From assembly GCA_032622095.1 (NCBI GenBank), contig CP136069.1, forward strand, positions 158,217,043 to 158,281,042: DNA of 64,000 bases, read 5' to 3'. Of the stretch, positions 11,525 through 22,920 are shown piece by piece (within the stretch, counting starts at the first letter, position 1; every line of letters begins with the position of its first letter). The DNA is from Siphonodentalium dalli (Eukaryota > Mollusca > Scaphopoda > Gadilida > Siphonodentaliidae). The notes under the pieces were generated by a model. It had not been told where the DNA came from. It was given only the letters and a program-made list of their open reading frames with translations, and searched no databases. A program made the position numbers and the translations under genes.

Positions 11525-12218
11525 AGGCCAAAGAAAAAAGATTGTATGTTTCCGGTAAAAAATTTTAGGGTAGGTAGGTAGGGAATTTTTTTTATTTTAT
11601 TTTATTTTGATATTTTTTATCCAGCTGCAGAAATATTGAACTACCTCGACCAAAGTGACATAAAATGCCAACCCGTGCCATGGGGAAAGTATTACTTGAT
11701 CAACACAGTGGAAATATACATTAAGATTGATAAAAAATCAAACTTAATTCATGCTTACGTATGTTTTTTATTATATCTAATACCACATTTTCATAAATTT
11801 GGCTATAAACTTGGTACAAAATTGACGTCACTAACTTTTTATAAGAATTTTACCGATAATACCGCCATTATACCGTACATGTATTGTGACGATTACATCC
11901 CATTGTCTGGGGGTAGCCAGTACACCCACCGAGCATGCCTGGTTTTTGGAAACAGTAGCTACTAGTACATGTATACCCCTAATATATGCAGTGATAACCT
12001 CTTTACATGTATATATACAGATACACACCCACCATGTCTGTTGATAGTGTTCCATAAGTCCCAAACAAGACATAAAGCAGGCAGGAGATCCACTCTCAGG
12101 AAATTAAAATTGCGAAAATTCTGACTTTTTCTCAAAATATCAATAACAAGTTTAGGGTCGGCGGGTTATTTTTAGGGTCGGTCGATGTACGGAAACATAG
12201 TATCTTTTTTCTTTGGCC
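11525..12218 (+). mobile_element. ~700 bp TIR element (AGGCCAAAGAAAAAAGAT ends)
   Basis: The left end GGCCAAAGAAAAAAGAT, followed by TATGTTTCCG two bases further on, is matched at the right end by CGGAAACATA and ATCTTTTTTCTTTGGCC. TAA stands at both edges (11522-11524, 12219-12221), allowing for one extra A at the left. Both subterminal regions carry TTTAGGGT-type runs. It has no transposase frame. The ends and TAA target resemble the TWA-target class, but this is inferred from the edges alone. Confidence 0.7.
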
Positions 12219-12404
12219 TAAGGAACATTGCAACTGGTTTGAAGTAACATGACCGCGTTGCGTCAACACTGGAACTGCATTGATGGTAATTTTCAACATG
12301 GTCTCACTGAAGTTCCATCAAATATAAATACTAGTATGGTTGAGGCCAACTTGAGGGAGACAATTATTTTGAGAATATGTGATCCTGTGTTAACATGAGC
12401 CTAA

Positions 12405-12784
12405 GGCGACACGAATTTTTAAGTCTGGTTTACGAACACCTCCTACAACTTTGTTTCCATTTCATGAATTTTTTTTGTCCCAAAATATTTTACACGCGTA
12501 CTGATTTTCATGTGCTGTCGCATCCGGTTCTGCTTATGATCATTTACAGATCCATATTTTCATGTATTTCATGACAAGATATGTCTTGTTAAAAAGACTT
12601 GTTTGGTTTGAACAGAATTTCATTCAAAAACATTTTTTCACAATTTTTGTAAAATTTATGTAAAATTCCACGATTTACTTGATATAAATTGGGGGGACAA
12701 TCTTTTTTATTTTTATTTTTTTCCCTCCTGCATCTACTTTTTTTCTCCCCACATCGTAAACCAGACTTAAAAATTGGTGTCGCT
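12405..12784 (-). mobile_element. MITE with TAA target duplication (PIF/Harbinger-like), copy 2
   Basis: This is a second, inverted copy of the 2969-3337 element, 380 bp. It begins GGCGACACGAATTTTTAAGT and ends with the inverse, with the terminal C changed to T. The flanks are TAA (12402-12404, 12785-12787). The interior shares the phrase GTGCTGTCGCATCCGGTTCT in inverse order. It is non-coding. Confidence 0.8.
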
Positions 12785-12787
12785 TAA

Positions 12788-13480
12788 ATATCATCTGATG
12801 GAGTCAAAATCATTGAACCGTCACTTATGCATGCACATGTTGTCTTGATGTTGAGTCTGGCTTTCATCATTTTCATTAGTTTTACTGTTAATATCCACCA
12901 AAGGTTGAGGTGTTATGGAACAACTGTATGGCATCGTATACTGTTATCTTCCGAGTAAATATGGAGTCTCTAATTCTTTTATCAGTCACGCATCTACTCA
13001 TCAAATAGTATAATCCTCAAATATTTGTAGTCCAGGTGATCTCGACTGCACAGTACATGTATAAACATTCATCTGTGCACAGTGTGTTTTAAATTTCTTT
13101 GCCGTGTAACAACTGTTGTCCCAAGTTTCAATGCCTTGTCCTCCTGGTATGTAGGGATTACCAATTTACCATTGCCGTGTTTTAATTTGCAATTTTGATG
13201 ATGACGCTCACTAAGCTTGTTGATAATTTTCTTTGTCGTGTAACAACTGTTGTACCAAGTTTCTACGCCGCGTCCTCCTGGTATTTAGGGATTACCGGTG
13301 CCTTTAATAGCGTCAGATGCATCATTGCCAGTTAATGTACATTAGAGTGGAACTGAATTAACAATGTCACATTGACACAGTACTCAGTTAAGACCAGTAA
13401 AACAGCAAAAGTAGTATTATTGTACAGCAGGCTTATCACTATCAGTACTTACTACTTACTACATGTACTGACCCCTTACT
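12788..13480. repeat. Non-genic stretch with a 134 bp tandem duplication
   Basis: The segment beginning near 13097 (GTGTAACAACTGTTGT...CCTCCTGGTAT...AGGGATTACC) is repeated from about 13231 with a handful of substitutions, giving a period of about 134 bp. The rest is AT-rich with no supported gene. Confidence 0.6.
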
Positions 13481-13556
13481 ATCGTGGATCAATCTGAATC
13501 TGAATGGTTACGCTGCAGATCCCAATTATGGTAATTTCGCAGCGGGCGAGAGAGTC

Positions 13557-14072
13557 TCAGATCTTTTCCTTCAGCGCACTCTTGAAGGAATCCACAGGCT
13601 GTTGTTGTAGGATTAAGGATTCCTCCAGCTGATTCCAGTCGCATATAGTTCGAACAAATGTGGAATTAGCGAACTGAGCTGACACGTATGGTATAGCCTC
13701 GTAGCACTGACTGTTGTTCCTTTAAATTAGGTGCCGAGGAATTTGGCTGGTGACGTAGCCTGTCAGAACTTTGCTCTGCGATCTAAGACGCCTTGTTTCG
13801 GGTGTAAAGTATTGATTAGGTGGTATAGCCGGGACCAATCCACCCACCACCTTACTCATGAATCCCAGCCGATTTATTTTCCGCCGTTTCTGCAATGTTG
13901 GTAAATCTAGCTCATAGAGGATCTTGGTCATATATCCATCTTCTTTGCTCTTATAGTCTCTTTTAATGAAACGGGCTGCTCTACGCTGGATTTTTTCCAG
14001 CTTGTCGATGTGATTTTGTTGGTAGGGGTCCCAGATGGTGTCTGCGTAGTCCATGATCTTCAAACTTCTCAA
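13557..14072 (-). pseudogene. C-terminal tail of a LINE reverse transcriptase, one premature stop
   Basis: The frame reads MDYADTIWDPYQQNH, then LEKIQRRAARFIKRDY, the conserved thumb/connection part of Jockey/CR1-group LINE ORF2 proteins. Next come LPTLQKRRKINRLGF and a C-terminal section (RNNSQCYEAIPYV, DWNQLEES, SFKSALKEKI) ending at the stop at 13557-13559. A single in-frame TAA at 13722-13724 interrupts it; the same frame continues on both sides, so this is a point nonsense change and not a frameshift. The catalytic RT core is absent, so this is a heavily 5'-truncated dead copy. A short TCAGAT repeat near 13490-13505 (minus strand) is probably the 3' tail. It differs from the copy at 9.2-10.9 kb. 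Confidence 0.85.
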
Positions 14073-14094
14073 TTCTTCTTCTTCTGGACAGGTG

Positions 14095-14789
14095 CATTAT
14101 GAGCAGGCCACTGGCACTACATCATAATTGTACCGGTACCACAAATTCAATTTTGAGAAAATATTCTGGTTATGGCCAGGTAGCTGAGGTACTGTTCAAT
14201 ACTATAGTTGATCCGTTTCGTTATCGCAGCTTAATTCTTACTGTTCCGGGAATTGAAATATTTTTTTGTCACATGAAATTCAGTCTTTTTCGATATTTGC
14301 GCACATCCATGGGGAGAAATCGGCGAATCTTATATATAAGTCCACAGTTTATCCGTTTGTAGCCAATACACCATTTCCTTCTGTCAATCCGCGTTGATTC
14401 GCGACAAAATTAACTCAAAATACCACAAGGAACTATCCGCGCTTCATTTTGAAGAACGATAACTAAAAGTTAAGATTGTAATTTGGCTGCAGAAACGAAA
14501 CGAAACGAATTTTGAAACACAATAATTGTATTCACTAATATTTTCCTGTTGGTATATGGTCTACTATAGTATATGCAATCATTTATTTGAAATAATAAGT
14601 ATCACTTAGAGAATAATTCTTACTGATAATTAGAAATCTCTTTATTTTGTATCCCTTTAATATTAAATAATGGCCCTGAAAATTGTCTGTTTGTCAGTTT
14701 AATGTTCACTAATTATAGCTAGGCTGTTAGATAAAGTATGATATTGCTTCATTTGTCCGGGGTAGTGTATTGTCATACTGTCATAATAA
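14095..14789. other. Non-genic stretch
   Basis: AT-rich DNA between the LINE tail and the 45 bp minisatellite. The 87-codon open frame at 14099-14362 has no recognisable domain. Nothing else is supported. Confidence 0.4.
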
Positions 14790-16590
14790 ACTTCAAGTAA
14801 TAAGGTAACTACTCGTCAATGATGCTTGAATACATAAATGATTAATAAGGTAACAACTACCCGTCAATGATCGACGTCTTAATATAGAAAGGTTTTATAA
14901 GGTAACTAACTACACGGCAATGATACTTATTATAGAAAGTTAATAATTTAACTTCTTGTCAATGATGCTTTAATATAGAAAGGTTTAATAAGGTAACTAC
15001 CCGTCAATAATGCTTTAGTGTAGAAATGGTTACTAAGGTAACTACATGTCAATGATGCTTTAATAAAGAAAGGGTTAATAAGATAAAGTTCTACACGTCA
15101 ATGATGCTTAAATATAGAAAGGGCTAATAGGGTAACTACACGTCAATGATGTTTTAATATATAAAGGGTTAATATGGTAATTACACGCCAATGGTGCTTT
15201 AATATAGAAAGGGTTAATATGGTAACTACCGTCCATGATGCTTTAATATATAACTGGCTACTATGATAACTACATGTCAATGATGCTTTATTGTAGAAAG
15301 GGTTAATAATGTAACTAATCACCAATGATACTCATTATAAAAAGGGTTAATAAGGTAACTGCCTGTCAATTATTGCTTCAACGTAGAAAGGGTTAATAAG
15401 GTAATTACACGCCAATGGTGCTTTAATATAGAAAGGGTTAATATGGTAACTATCAGTCAATGATGCTTTAATATAGAAAGTTTTATAATATGGTAACTGC
15501 ACGTCAATGATGCTTTGATACAAAAATGGTTAATAAGGTAATTACCCGTCAATGGCGCTTTAATATAGAAATGGTTTATAATGTAACTACTCACCAATGA
15601 TACTTAGTATAGAAAGGGTTGTTTAATGTAACTACCTGTCAATTAATGCTTTAATATAGAAAAGGTTAATAAGGTAACTACACGCCAATGATACTTAGTA
15701 TATAAAGGGTTGGTAAGGTAACTACACGACAATGATACTTTAGTATATAGAGGGTTAATTAGGCAACTACCCGTCAACGATGCTTTAATATAGAAAGGGT
15801 TAACAACTACATGTCAATGCTGCTTTAATACAGAAATGGTTAATAAGGTAACTTCACGTCAATGATGCTTTAATATAGAAAGGGTTAATACTGTAACTAC
15901 TCACCAATGATACTTAGTATAGAACGGGTTAATAAGATAACTACCCAGCAATAATGATGCTTTAATATAGAGAGGGTTATAATAAGGTAACTACACGTCA
16001 ATGATGCTTTAATACATAAATGGTTAATAAGGTAACTACCCGCCAATGGCGCTTTAATATAGAAAGGGTTAATAATGCAACTACTCACCAATGATACTTA
16101 GTATATAAAGGGTTAATAAGGTAACTACCTGTCAATTAATGCTTTAATATAGAAAGGGTTAATAAGGCAACTACACGCCAACGGTACTTAGTATAGAAAG
16201 AGATAATAAGGTAACTATATACGACAATGATACTTTGGTATATACAGAGTTAAGGAGCCAACTACCCGCCAATGATGCTATACTATAGAAAGGGTTAACA
16301 TTGTAACTACACATCAATGATATTTTAATATAGAAAGGGTTAATAAGGTAACTACGCGTCAATGATGCTTTAATAAAGAAAGGGTTAATAAGGTAACTTC
16401 ACATCAATGGTGCTTTAATATAGAAAGGGTTAATAATGTAACTACTCACCAATGTTACTTAGTATAGAAAGGGTTAATAAGGTAACTACCTGTCAATTAA
16501 TGATTTAATATAGAATGGTTAATAAGGTAACTACACGCCAATGGTGCTGTAATATAGAAAGGGTTAATAAGGTGACTTCAATGCAGATTA
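14790..16590 (+). repeat. 45 bp minisatellite, about 40 copies
   Basis: The unit begins GGTAACTACACGTCAATGAT and continues GCTTTAATATAGAAAGGGTT plus AATAA, 45 bp in all. Three unit types are visible: A (CGTCAATGATGCTTTAATATAG), B (CACCAATGATACTTAGTATAG) and C (CTGTCAATTAATGCTTTAATATAG). B units occur near 15310, 15590, 15895, 16085 and 16445, and C usually follows B, which indicates higher-order duplication. Stop codons occur throughout, so it is non-coding. Confidence 0.92.
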
Positions 16591-16599
16591 TACAGTTTA

Positions 16600-16904
16600 A
16601 CAAAATACCACAGGTGTATATATCCGGGTGAACACTGTAGTAAATACCTGGGCGAAACCCTGGTGTAAATACCTGGGTGTAAATACCTGGTGTAAATACC
16701 TGGGTGTAAATCCGTAAAAACCCGGGTAAACTGGGGTTTATACCTAACATATATAGAAAACACCTGGGTAAATCTATATAAATCCCTGATTTACCTGGGT
16801 GTGACCTGGGTGTGACCTGGGTGGAACCAGGGTAAAACCTATATGTACCGAAGTATACCTAGGTAAACACCAAGATTTACCCAGGTACATTTTTATATGG
16901 GTAA
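16600..16904 (-). repeat. Second CCTGGGTG repeat locus (partial)
   Basis: Degenerate CCTGGGTGTAAATA units are followed by GATTTACCCAGGTACATTTT and TATATGGG at the right edge. That edge is the inverse of the left edge of the 536-1385 locus, so it is the same family in opposite orientation, truncated. The TTAA element at 16905 abuts this edge exactly. Confidence 0.75.
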
Positions 16905-17400
16905 AGGCACGTGAGGCCTTAGTTTTCGAAAATATTCATATTTGTTCCAATCACCGTAAACAGAAAAACATTAAAACGCATACAGTTTCGTTCATATATA
17001 TACCATGACCATCGCGTAAACAGCATGTTATCATAAAGATTTACTATATTTTACCTAAGCAAGAGCCTGATTGTGTTACAGAAGACAGCACAATGCTGCT
17101 GGCTAATCACACACAAATGGCATAAACGCTCTTTATTCGTTCCATATCAGGAATTCACCAACGAAGAACGCTCTTTATGTTTACCATCATAATATAAACA
17201 AACATCAGAAAAGTAACTTTTTATGCTTTTGTTTACATAACAATGGTCAAAGATATGACAATAACATACTGTTTATGCGATATTTCTTATTTGTATACGG
17301 ACAAAGTCTGTCTACATGTTGTTGTTCTTTCTGTTTGTGGCGGTTTTTGACGGGTGGAAATATTTTCACAAGATACCCACCGCCAAGGCCAACCGTACCT
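16905..17400 (+). mobile_element. ~500 bp TTAA MITE, copy 1
   Basis: This 496 bp element has the left end AGGCACGTGAGGCCTTAG and a right end that is the inverse of AGGTACGGTTGGCCTTGG. The right flank is TTAA (17401-17404) and the left flank is GTAA (16901-16904). It is nearly identical to the copy at 31867-32359, with about six substitutions and one 3 bp length change. It contains repeated CGCTCTTTAT and TTTTGTTTACATAACA phrases and no open frame of note. Confidence 0.85.
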
Positions 17401-17404
17401 TTAA

Positions 17405-18143
17405 TGGCTTAACAATTTGTGGGTCTATATGTTCTTTTTAAGAGTATGGACTGTGTAAATAAAATACACTAGTAACAAGAATGACATAGCATTGCTGCAT
17501 GTTATATGCATTGAGTACCGGTACACTGTGCATGCAGTACAATAAACATGATATTAATCAGAATATGGTTGAGTTACATATATTCAAATTCCAAGTATTC
17601 ACAAGTTATGACTATCAAAATGGTAAACCGTGTGCATGGAAAACGATTGTTATATTGTAACAGTTGTCCCCAGAAAGATAGACTAGTGACCATGAATCTA
17701 AGGTTGGTAAAACATACCAGTCTGAACTTAAAGGAAATGCTTTGCTTTCAATTTCATATATGGGTTCAGGTAATGAGAATTACTGGAATTTATTTTCTCA
17801 AATGACCGCGTCTTAACATCAAAAAGCATGTATGTACAAACTAAATATACAACTGATACAATATCATTATGCCAGATTTCCACTGCCACACGGATATTAA
17901 TCCCCACGATGGCCCCAGCACTGGCAGTAGTGGCAGTAGTGGCAGTATTAAAAGGGTTAAAATTGTGAAAACAGAAAAAACACTTTACCTTAATCATTCA
18001 TTATTTTCAAAAACATTAACTCGTACATAGCACTCAATAACGATGAATTGCAACAGTTCCTTTATTGAAATGCAGGACATTTGGCTTCTTTGGTAAATTT
18101 GACTCAGGTTCTGAGGAGTAAACGCTCTCCGCTGTTATTGGCG
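17405..18143. other. Non-genic stretch
   Basis: AT-rich sequence. A short GGCAGTAGT triplet run lies at 17925-17950. Open frames at 17548-17805 (+) and 17728-17997 (-) overlap in opposite strands and have no recognisable domain. Confidence 0.4.
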
Positions 18144-18600
18144 GTACATGTAGTACTAGATCATGCCATGAATACAAAACCTGGAAAGTCGAAAAAATAA
18201 CACGAGGAAAATATTTCTTATTTTCCTTAATAGTTTACTTCACTATATGTGAAGGTCCCAACTCGAAATTTCATGTTTATCTGTGACTTTTGAGAGCCGA
18301 TATCGCAATAAACTTTCCACTAATTACCAAGGAAAAATTCCATAATTGTAAGAAACGCAAAGCAAAATCGCTCACAAAGTCACTTAAATCGTGAAATTTC
18401 GAGTGGTAACCTTCACTTACAGTGAAGTACGTTATTAAGAAAGAGATAATAACAAAGTAATATATTCCCTGTGTTATTTTTTCGATGTTATAAGGTTCCC
18501 TGTCAAAACTTCAAAAAGTTCCCAGGTTATGTACTGGTGGAATATGATTTCTACGGGCGTTAGCCAGAGTAGAGTTTCATGGCATGATCTAATGTAGTAC
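18144..18600. mobile_element. Palindromic TIR element, ~455 bp
   Basis: The left edge has TAGATCATGCCATGAA and the right edge has its inverse, TTTCATGGCATGATCTA. Inside, CGAAAAAATAACACGAGG faces CCTGTGTTATTTTTTCG, and CTCGAAATTTCA faces GTGAAATTTCGAG, so arms of about 140 bp fold on a loop of about 90 bp. The right arm has about 60 extra bases near 18510-18570. Part of that extra sequence (AACTGGTGGAATAT-like) recurs at 51150-51175. It is non-coding. Confidence 0.7.
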
Positions 18601-19211
18601 AAACCCCATTTCGCAATTTGTTCAAACATGTAAAGTTAATTATATTCCTCAAAATGACATGGCAAGCTATCAACATATAATCATTACTTACATCGTGTAG
18701 CGTTATTTTACATTTTTTGCATCTTTGTCATGATTTATTCGATTTTATTGAAGTGTTTTAGCTTATATTTCTTTACGATGTAACTGTCAGTTACCTCCAC
18801 ACCCAGCGGCATATTAAAATGATGGAATTCGGAGTCGGAAAAAACAATTTGTACAATTCCGGAATTTAGAGTCGGAAAATACACAACAAATTCGTATCGG
18901 AAAATCGCGACCTCTGATTGAAACACTTAGATCATTCGATTCACTTGTTACTTTTAATTTCCAACAATTCGAATTTGAGTCAAGAAATTTCCAACTATTG
19001 GAAATGATGGTCCTCATTGGGGTGAGACATCCCCACACCCATGTCGGTACGTCCCTGAAGGTTGCTAAGTAGAAACCAGATAAGAGGACTTTCATATGTT
19101 AGCTCTTTAACATGTGTTTTCGCAGTAGTCCGCGTCATAAAACGCAATAACATGTAAGAGTTCATTATTTGCTTACTCCAAATAATCACATTGTTTAGCT
19201 AGTTCATAGTA
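18601..19211. other. Non-genic stretch
   Basis: AT-rich DNA with clustered CGGAGTCGGAAAA words at 18820-18900 and a TTTCCAACAATT / TTTCCAACTATTGG pair at 18957-19000. The latter resembles phrases near 60.2 kb and 63.66 kb, so it is probably an old repeat. No gene is supported. Confidence 0.4.
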
Positions 19212-19213
19212 TA

Positions 19214-20209
19214 GGCCGATTATGTGCGTATTTCCGCGAGGATATGTTGCGTATTGGGTCGATAATGACTAAAATGCTCTCATTTGCAGCACATAATCGA
19301 CTCAAAATGATGCGATTCTAAGCAGATTATCTACATAACATAAGTTATATGATAAGCAGATAATGTTCGGGTTTTCGGAAGAACAGGCTGTAAACATCCT
19401 GGTCCATCCCCCATTTGATTGGGTTGCATCAATTGAACAAATCTTAATCATACTCTCTAATGGACTACCCAGAGTCAATTTGGTAATGCGATATCCACCA
19501 GGAATAACATTTGTTTCTTGTTAGTAACGGATGCCATAAAATAGCATTTTCCAGCTCGAACACAAAAAAGCACGTTTTTTCACACGCTTTAAGATAATCG
19601 ATAAAAACAGCCGTCAATAATCTTTCATTGATACATCCCTTAATTTTTGTGTGGGCTGGCTCAAACCCCCAATACTATAATAATAAAACACTATTTTTTA
19701 TTGATGAGCTCATTTTGGATAGATATGTTTAGGTATCAAACGAAAATAAATTATTGCAAATGAGCAGCATGCCCCAGGTGGCAATCTTACTGCTGCCCCT
19801 GAATGATGGGTGACGACATATTTACAATTTCGCAGACTATTTGATATTTGGATGGCCGGTTTGTGCCTATTTTTAATATTCTATAGGGGCATTTTAATGG
19901 AGAATGGGTTGAATTTTGAACAATGATGTCCTATAGTAGGTGAGATGTTAGACAAGTTCGAAATATTGTAACAATACTAGTGGGTGGTTGAGGCAGTCCG
20001 GTATCATATTCGCGGACAACGCCGTGAATGGGACACAGTGCTATCTGTGGTGATCAGGGTGATAGATGGAGTACATATTAGAGTTCAACAGTTTGATTCA
20101 AGTGGCATTTTTCCTTCTGCAAATGTAGTTTAATTTGATTTCACGTGTAACCGATTGAGAATATATTCCAATTCAACATATCCTCGTGCAAATACGCACA
20201 TAATCGACC
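19214..20209. mobile_element. ~1 kb TIR element with TA flanks
   Basis: The left end GGCCGATTATGTGCGTATTT, followed by a CGAGGATATGTTG phrase, is mirrored at the right end by CAACATATCCTCGTG and AAATACGCACATAATCGACC. That gives TIRs of about 40 bp with four mismatches. TA stands at both edges (19212-19213, 20210-20211). It has no transposase frame. The size and TA target fit a non-autonomous DNA transposon, superfamily undecided. Confidence 0.75.
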
Positions 20210-20526
20210 TATAATGTCAAACAGGTACATAATGCATCGTAATGTGATTATTTTATTCTGAAATAAGCAGATAATGGACGCCGAATCGTTATTTCGTTTT
20301 ATGGCGCGGGCCACAGTGAAAACACATGTTACAGAGCGTAAACATGCAGGTCCGAATCGGCATCTATGGTTTAGACTAGGTTTTATTCTAGACCTGGTTT
20401 TACTCTAGTTTAAACTAGGTTTTAATAGGAGTAAAACTGGGTTTTACTATAGTAAAACTAAGTTTTAAGCTAAATCCAGTTTTGTGATAAACTCAGTTTT
20501 AGTTTTTGGAATTCGATCTCAATTAA

Positions 20527-21035
20527 AGGCACGGGCGGCGTTCGTTGCAGAAATACTTATATTTGTTCAAATCGCCATCAGCTGAAGGAACACCAAAATA
20601 TATACAGTTCCGCTCATATGCCAAACATAATCAGCGCGTAAATAGTATATTGTCGTCAAGACTTACGCTGGTGTACTTAAACAAGAGACTGCTCGTGTTA
20701 CAGAAGTTGTGCTTCTGTTTACATAACGCAGCGAAATCCTATTGGTTAATCACACAAAAATGATATAAACGCTCTTTATTATTTCCATATCAGGAAATAA
20801 CGCTCTTTATATTTACCATATCCAGATCTAAACAGAAGCCAGGAAAAGTAACTTTTTTGGCTTTTGTTTACATAACAAAGGGGGAAAAGTTGACAATAAC
20901 ATACTGTTTATGCCATATTTCTGATTGGCATGAGAACAAAGTATGTCTATATCTAACTTTTCCTTCGGTTTATGACGGTTTTTGACGGAGATGTATATTT
21001 TAACAACATACCCACCGCCAAGACCTCACGTATCT
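20527..21035 (+). mobile_element. ~500 bp TTAA MITE, copy 2 (nested)
   Basis: This 509 bp element starts AGGCACGGGCGGCGTTCG and ends with a CTCACGTATCT phrase, with perfect TTAA flanks (20523-20526, 21036-21039). It is a more diverged family member than copies 1 and 4. It lies inside the GGTCCGAATCGG element and is absent from the matching place in copy B, so it inserted after copy A did. Confidence 0.85.
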
Positions 21036-21424
21036 TTAAGGACTTTGCTAACCCAATTTCCCCCAAATTTGATGGCGTCAAAATAAAGGTTTCTGTTCCA
21101 CTTTTGTTAGTAATCACAGTAACTAACCACACGAATGCAACATTTTAAGAGTATAATTCATGGTGGAATATGTTAGAAATACTAAATGTGAAAATTATAG
21201 AGGTTTTTAAAATCTAGTTTTTCGAACCCAAAATCAATAAACACAAAGTCCATATCAAAGAAAAGAATATGGCAACGTGTACTAAACACTGTGAAGATGA
21301 TGAACAATAACAACTAGAGGTGTGACTGTCCCAATGGGACTACAGATACCCCCCTGTTTTTAAAATACTAAGATGTTTCACATGTCAGTAAACATTTAGT
21401 TTAAATAATAAAATAACAGTTCCC

Positions 21425-21885
21425 ATTGCAGGTGTACAACTATAACCCTAATCTTAAACCTATTGACCGAAAAATGTAGGAATAAAAGCTTGGACAAAAT
21501 TATGCATGTTGCGAAAAATAATTCTAAGTCGAAAAAGGGGAATAACTCCACACAAAAAATGTCGGACAGACGTCATAATCGCAGGTGCACAGGATCCCAT
21601 GGTACTAAATATCAGTGCCAAGATTAAAAAACATTGACCGAAAAATGTAGGAATAAAAGCTCGGACAAAATTATGCATGTTGCAAAAAGATTTCTAAGTC
21701 GAAAAAGAGGGATAACTCCACCAGAAAATGTCGGACAGACGACATAATCGCAGGTGCACAAGTTCCCATGGTACTAAATATATGTGCCAAGTTTTAAAAA
21801 ATTGACCTAAAAATGTAGGAATAAAAGCTCGGACAAAAGTATACATGTTGCGAAAATTTTCTAAGTAAAAAAAGGGGGGATAACT
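21425..21885 (+). repeat. ~170 bp tandem repeat, about 2.7 units
   Basis: ATTGACCGAAAAATGTAGGA recurs near 21462, 21633 and 21801. Each unit continues with a GGACAAAATTATGCATGTTG phrase, TCTAAGTCGAAAAAG and a CAGGTGCACA end. The AAGTCGAAAAAGG phrase links it to the repeats at 2.6-2.96 kb and 58.85-59.13 kb. Short minus-strand open frames over it are accidental. Confidence 0.75.
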
Positions 21886-22920
21886 GAGGTATGGACCATT
21901 TTCGAGAACTGTAAGGATTTCGGTAAATTTGACATGAGTGGGTAGCCCGGTTCAAATACCCCCTAGAAACACCCACACCAGGGTTACCACCCCAATGGGA
22001 TGACAATGGGGTATGGACAATTTTCGAGAACGTGGCTGGCACAGCCCAAATACCCCCTAGAAATACACCAACCCGCAACCCGGGGTCCCATATTCACCCG
22101 CTCGGGTAGAACCACCCGCCGTGATGGTGGGTGTGTTCTATGGGCTATATTTGAGGGATGCCACCCACCAATGCCGTCAAATTGGCCGAGATCCTTACCG
22201 TTCTCGAAAACGGTCCATACCCATTCCGACAACAGGGTGAGGGCTGGGTGTATCTATGTAGTAGTTGGGTGAGCCACCTACACATGCCGAGCAATTTACC
22301 GAGAGAGGCATGTGTTTTTGCGAATAAGGAATAATAAAGCTCCATACCCATTTCACCCAGCAGGGTGGTACCCTCCAGGGATGAGGGTGGGTGTTACTAA
22401 TGGATATTTGGAGCGGGCCACACACCCCTGTCGTCAAATTGGCCGAAATCCTTCCCGTTCTCGAAAATGGTCTCTACCCCATTTTCATCCGTCCGGATGG
22501 TACCCCAAGGGGTGGTGGTGTTTCTATGGGGTATTTGGGGCGGGCCCCTCCCATGCCATCAAGAGATATCTTTTAGTTCAAAAGTCACGTTCGTCCATGA
22601 TATTAGATAATATCTAACCTCTAAACAACATATCGTGCATTCGTCGTGAATTATGACAGCGCACGGGTTATTCGCCTGAATAGGAGATTAGATAGCGACA
22701 ACAGGTCGCGTGACCGAACAATGCATTGACAAGTAGCGATAATAAACAGACAGACCACGCCTCCTATCCTTGCAATTGGACAAGTGTGGCCCACAGGTAG
22801 CGCAATCGCCCAAATCCATATCGTCCCAGCGGTGGAGAAAAACTTGGTTTTACTACTAAAACCCAGTTTAAACTGGTAGTTTAAACTAGGTCTAAACAGG
22901 AAATGCTGATTCGGACCACA

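Larger units (their letters stand above)
20349..22917. mobile_element. Large TIR element with inverted tandem arms, copy A
   Basis: The left end GGTCCGAATCGGCATCT and the right end (inverse, GCTGATTCGGACC) enclose 2.57 kb. Next to the ends are GTTTAAACTAGG-rich subterminal repeats (20390-20500, 22840-22905). The core has a tandem repeat read in one orientation at 21890-22060 (GGTATGGACCATTTTCGAGA) and in the opposite one at 22187-22500. The TTAA MITE at 20527-21035 is nested inside, and a roughly 170 bp tandem repeat occupies 21425-21885. Copy B is at 33810-36268. No transposase and no clear target duplication were seen. Confidence 0.8.
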
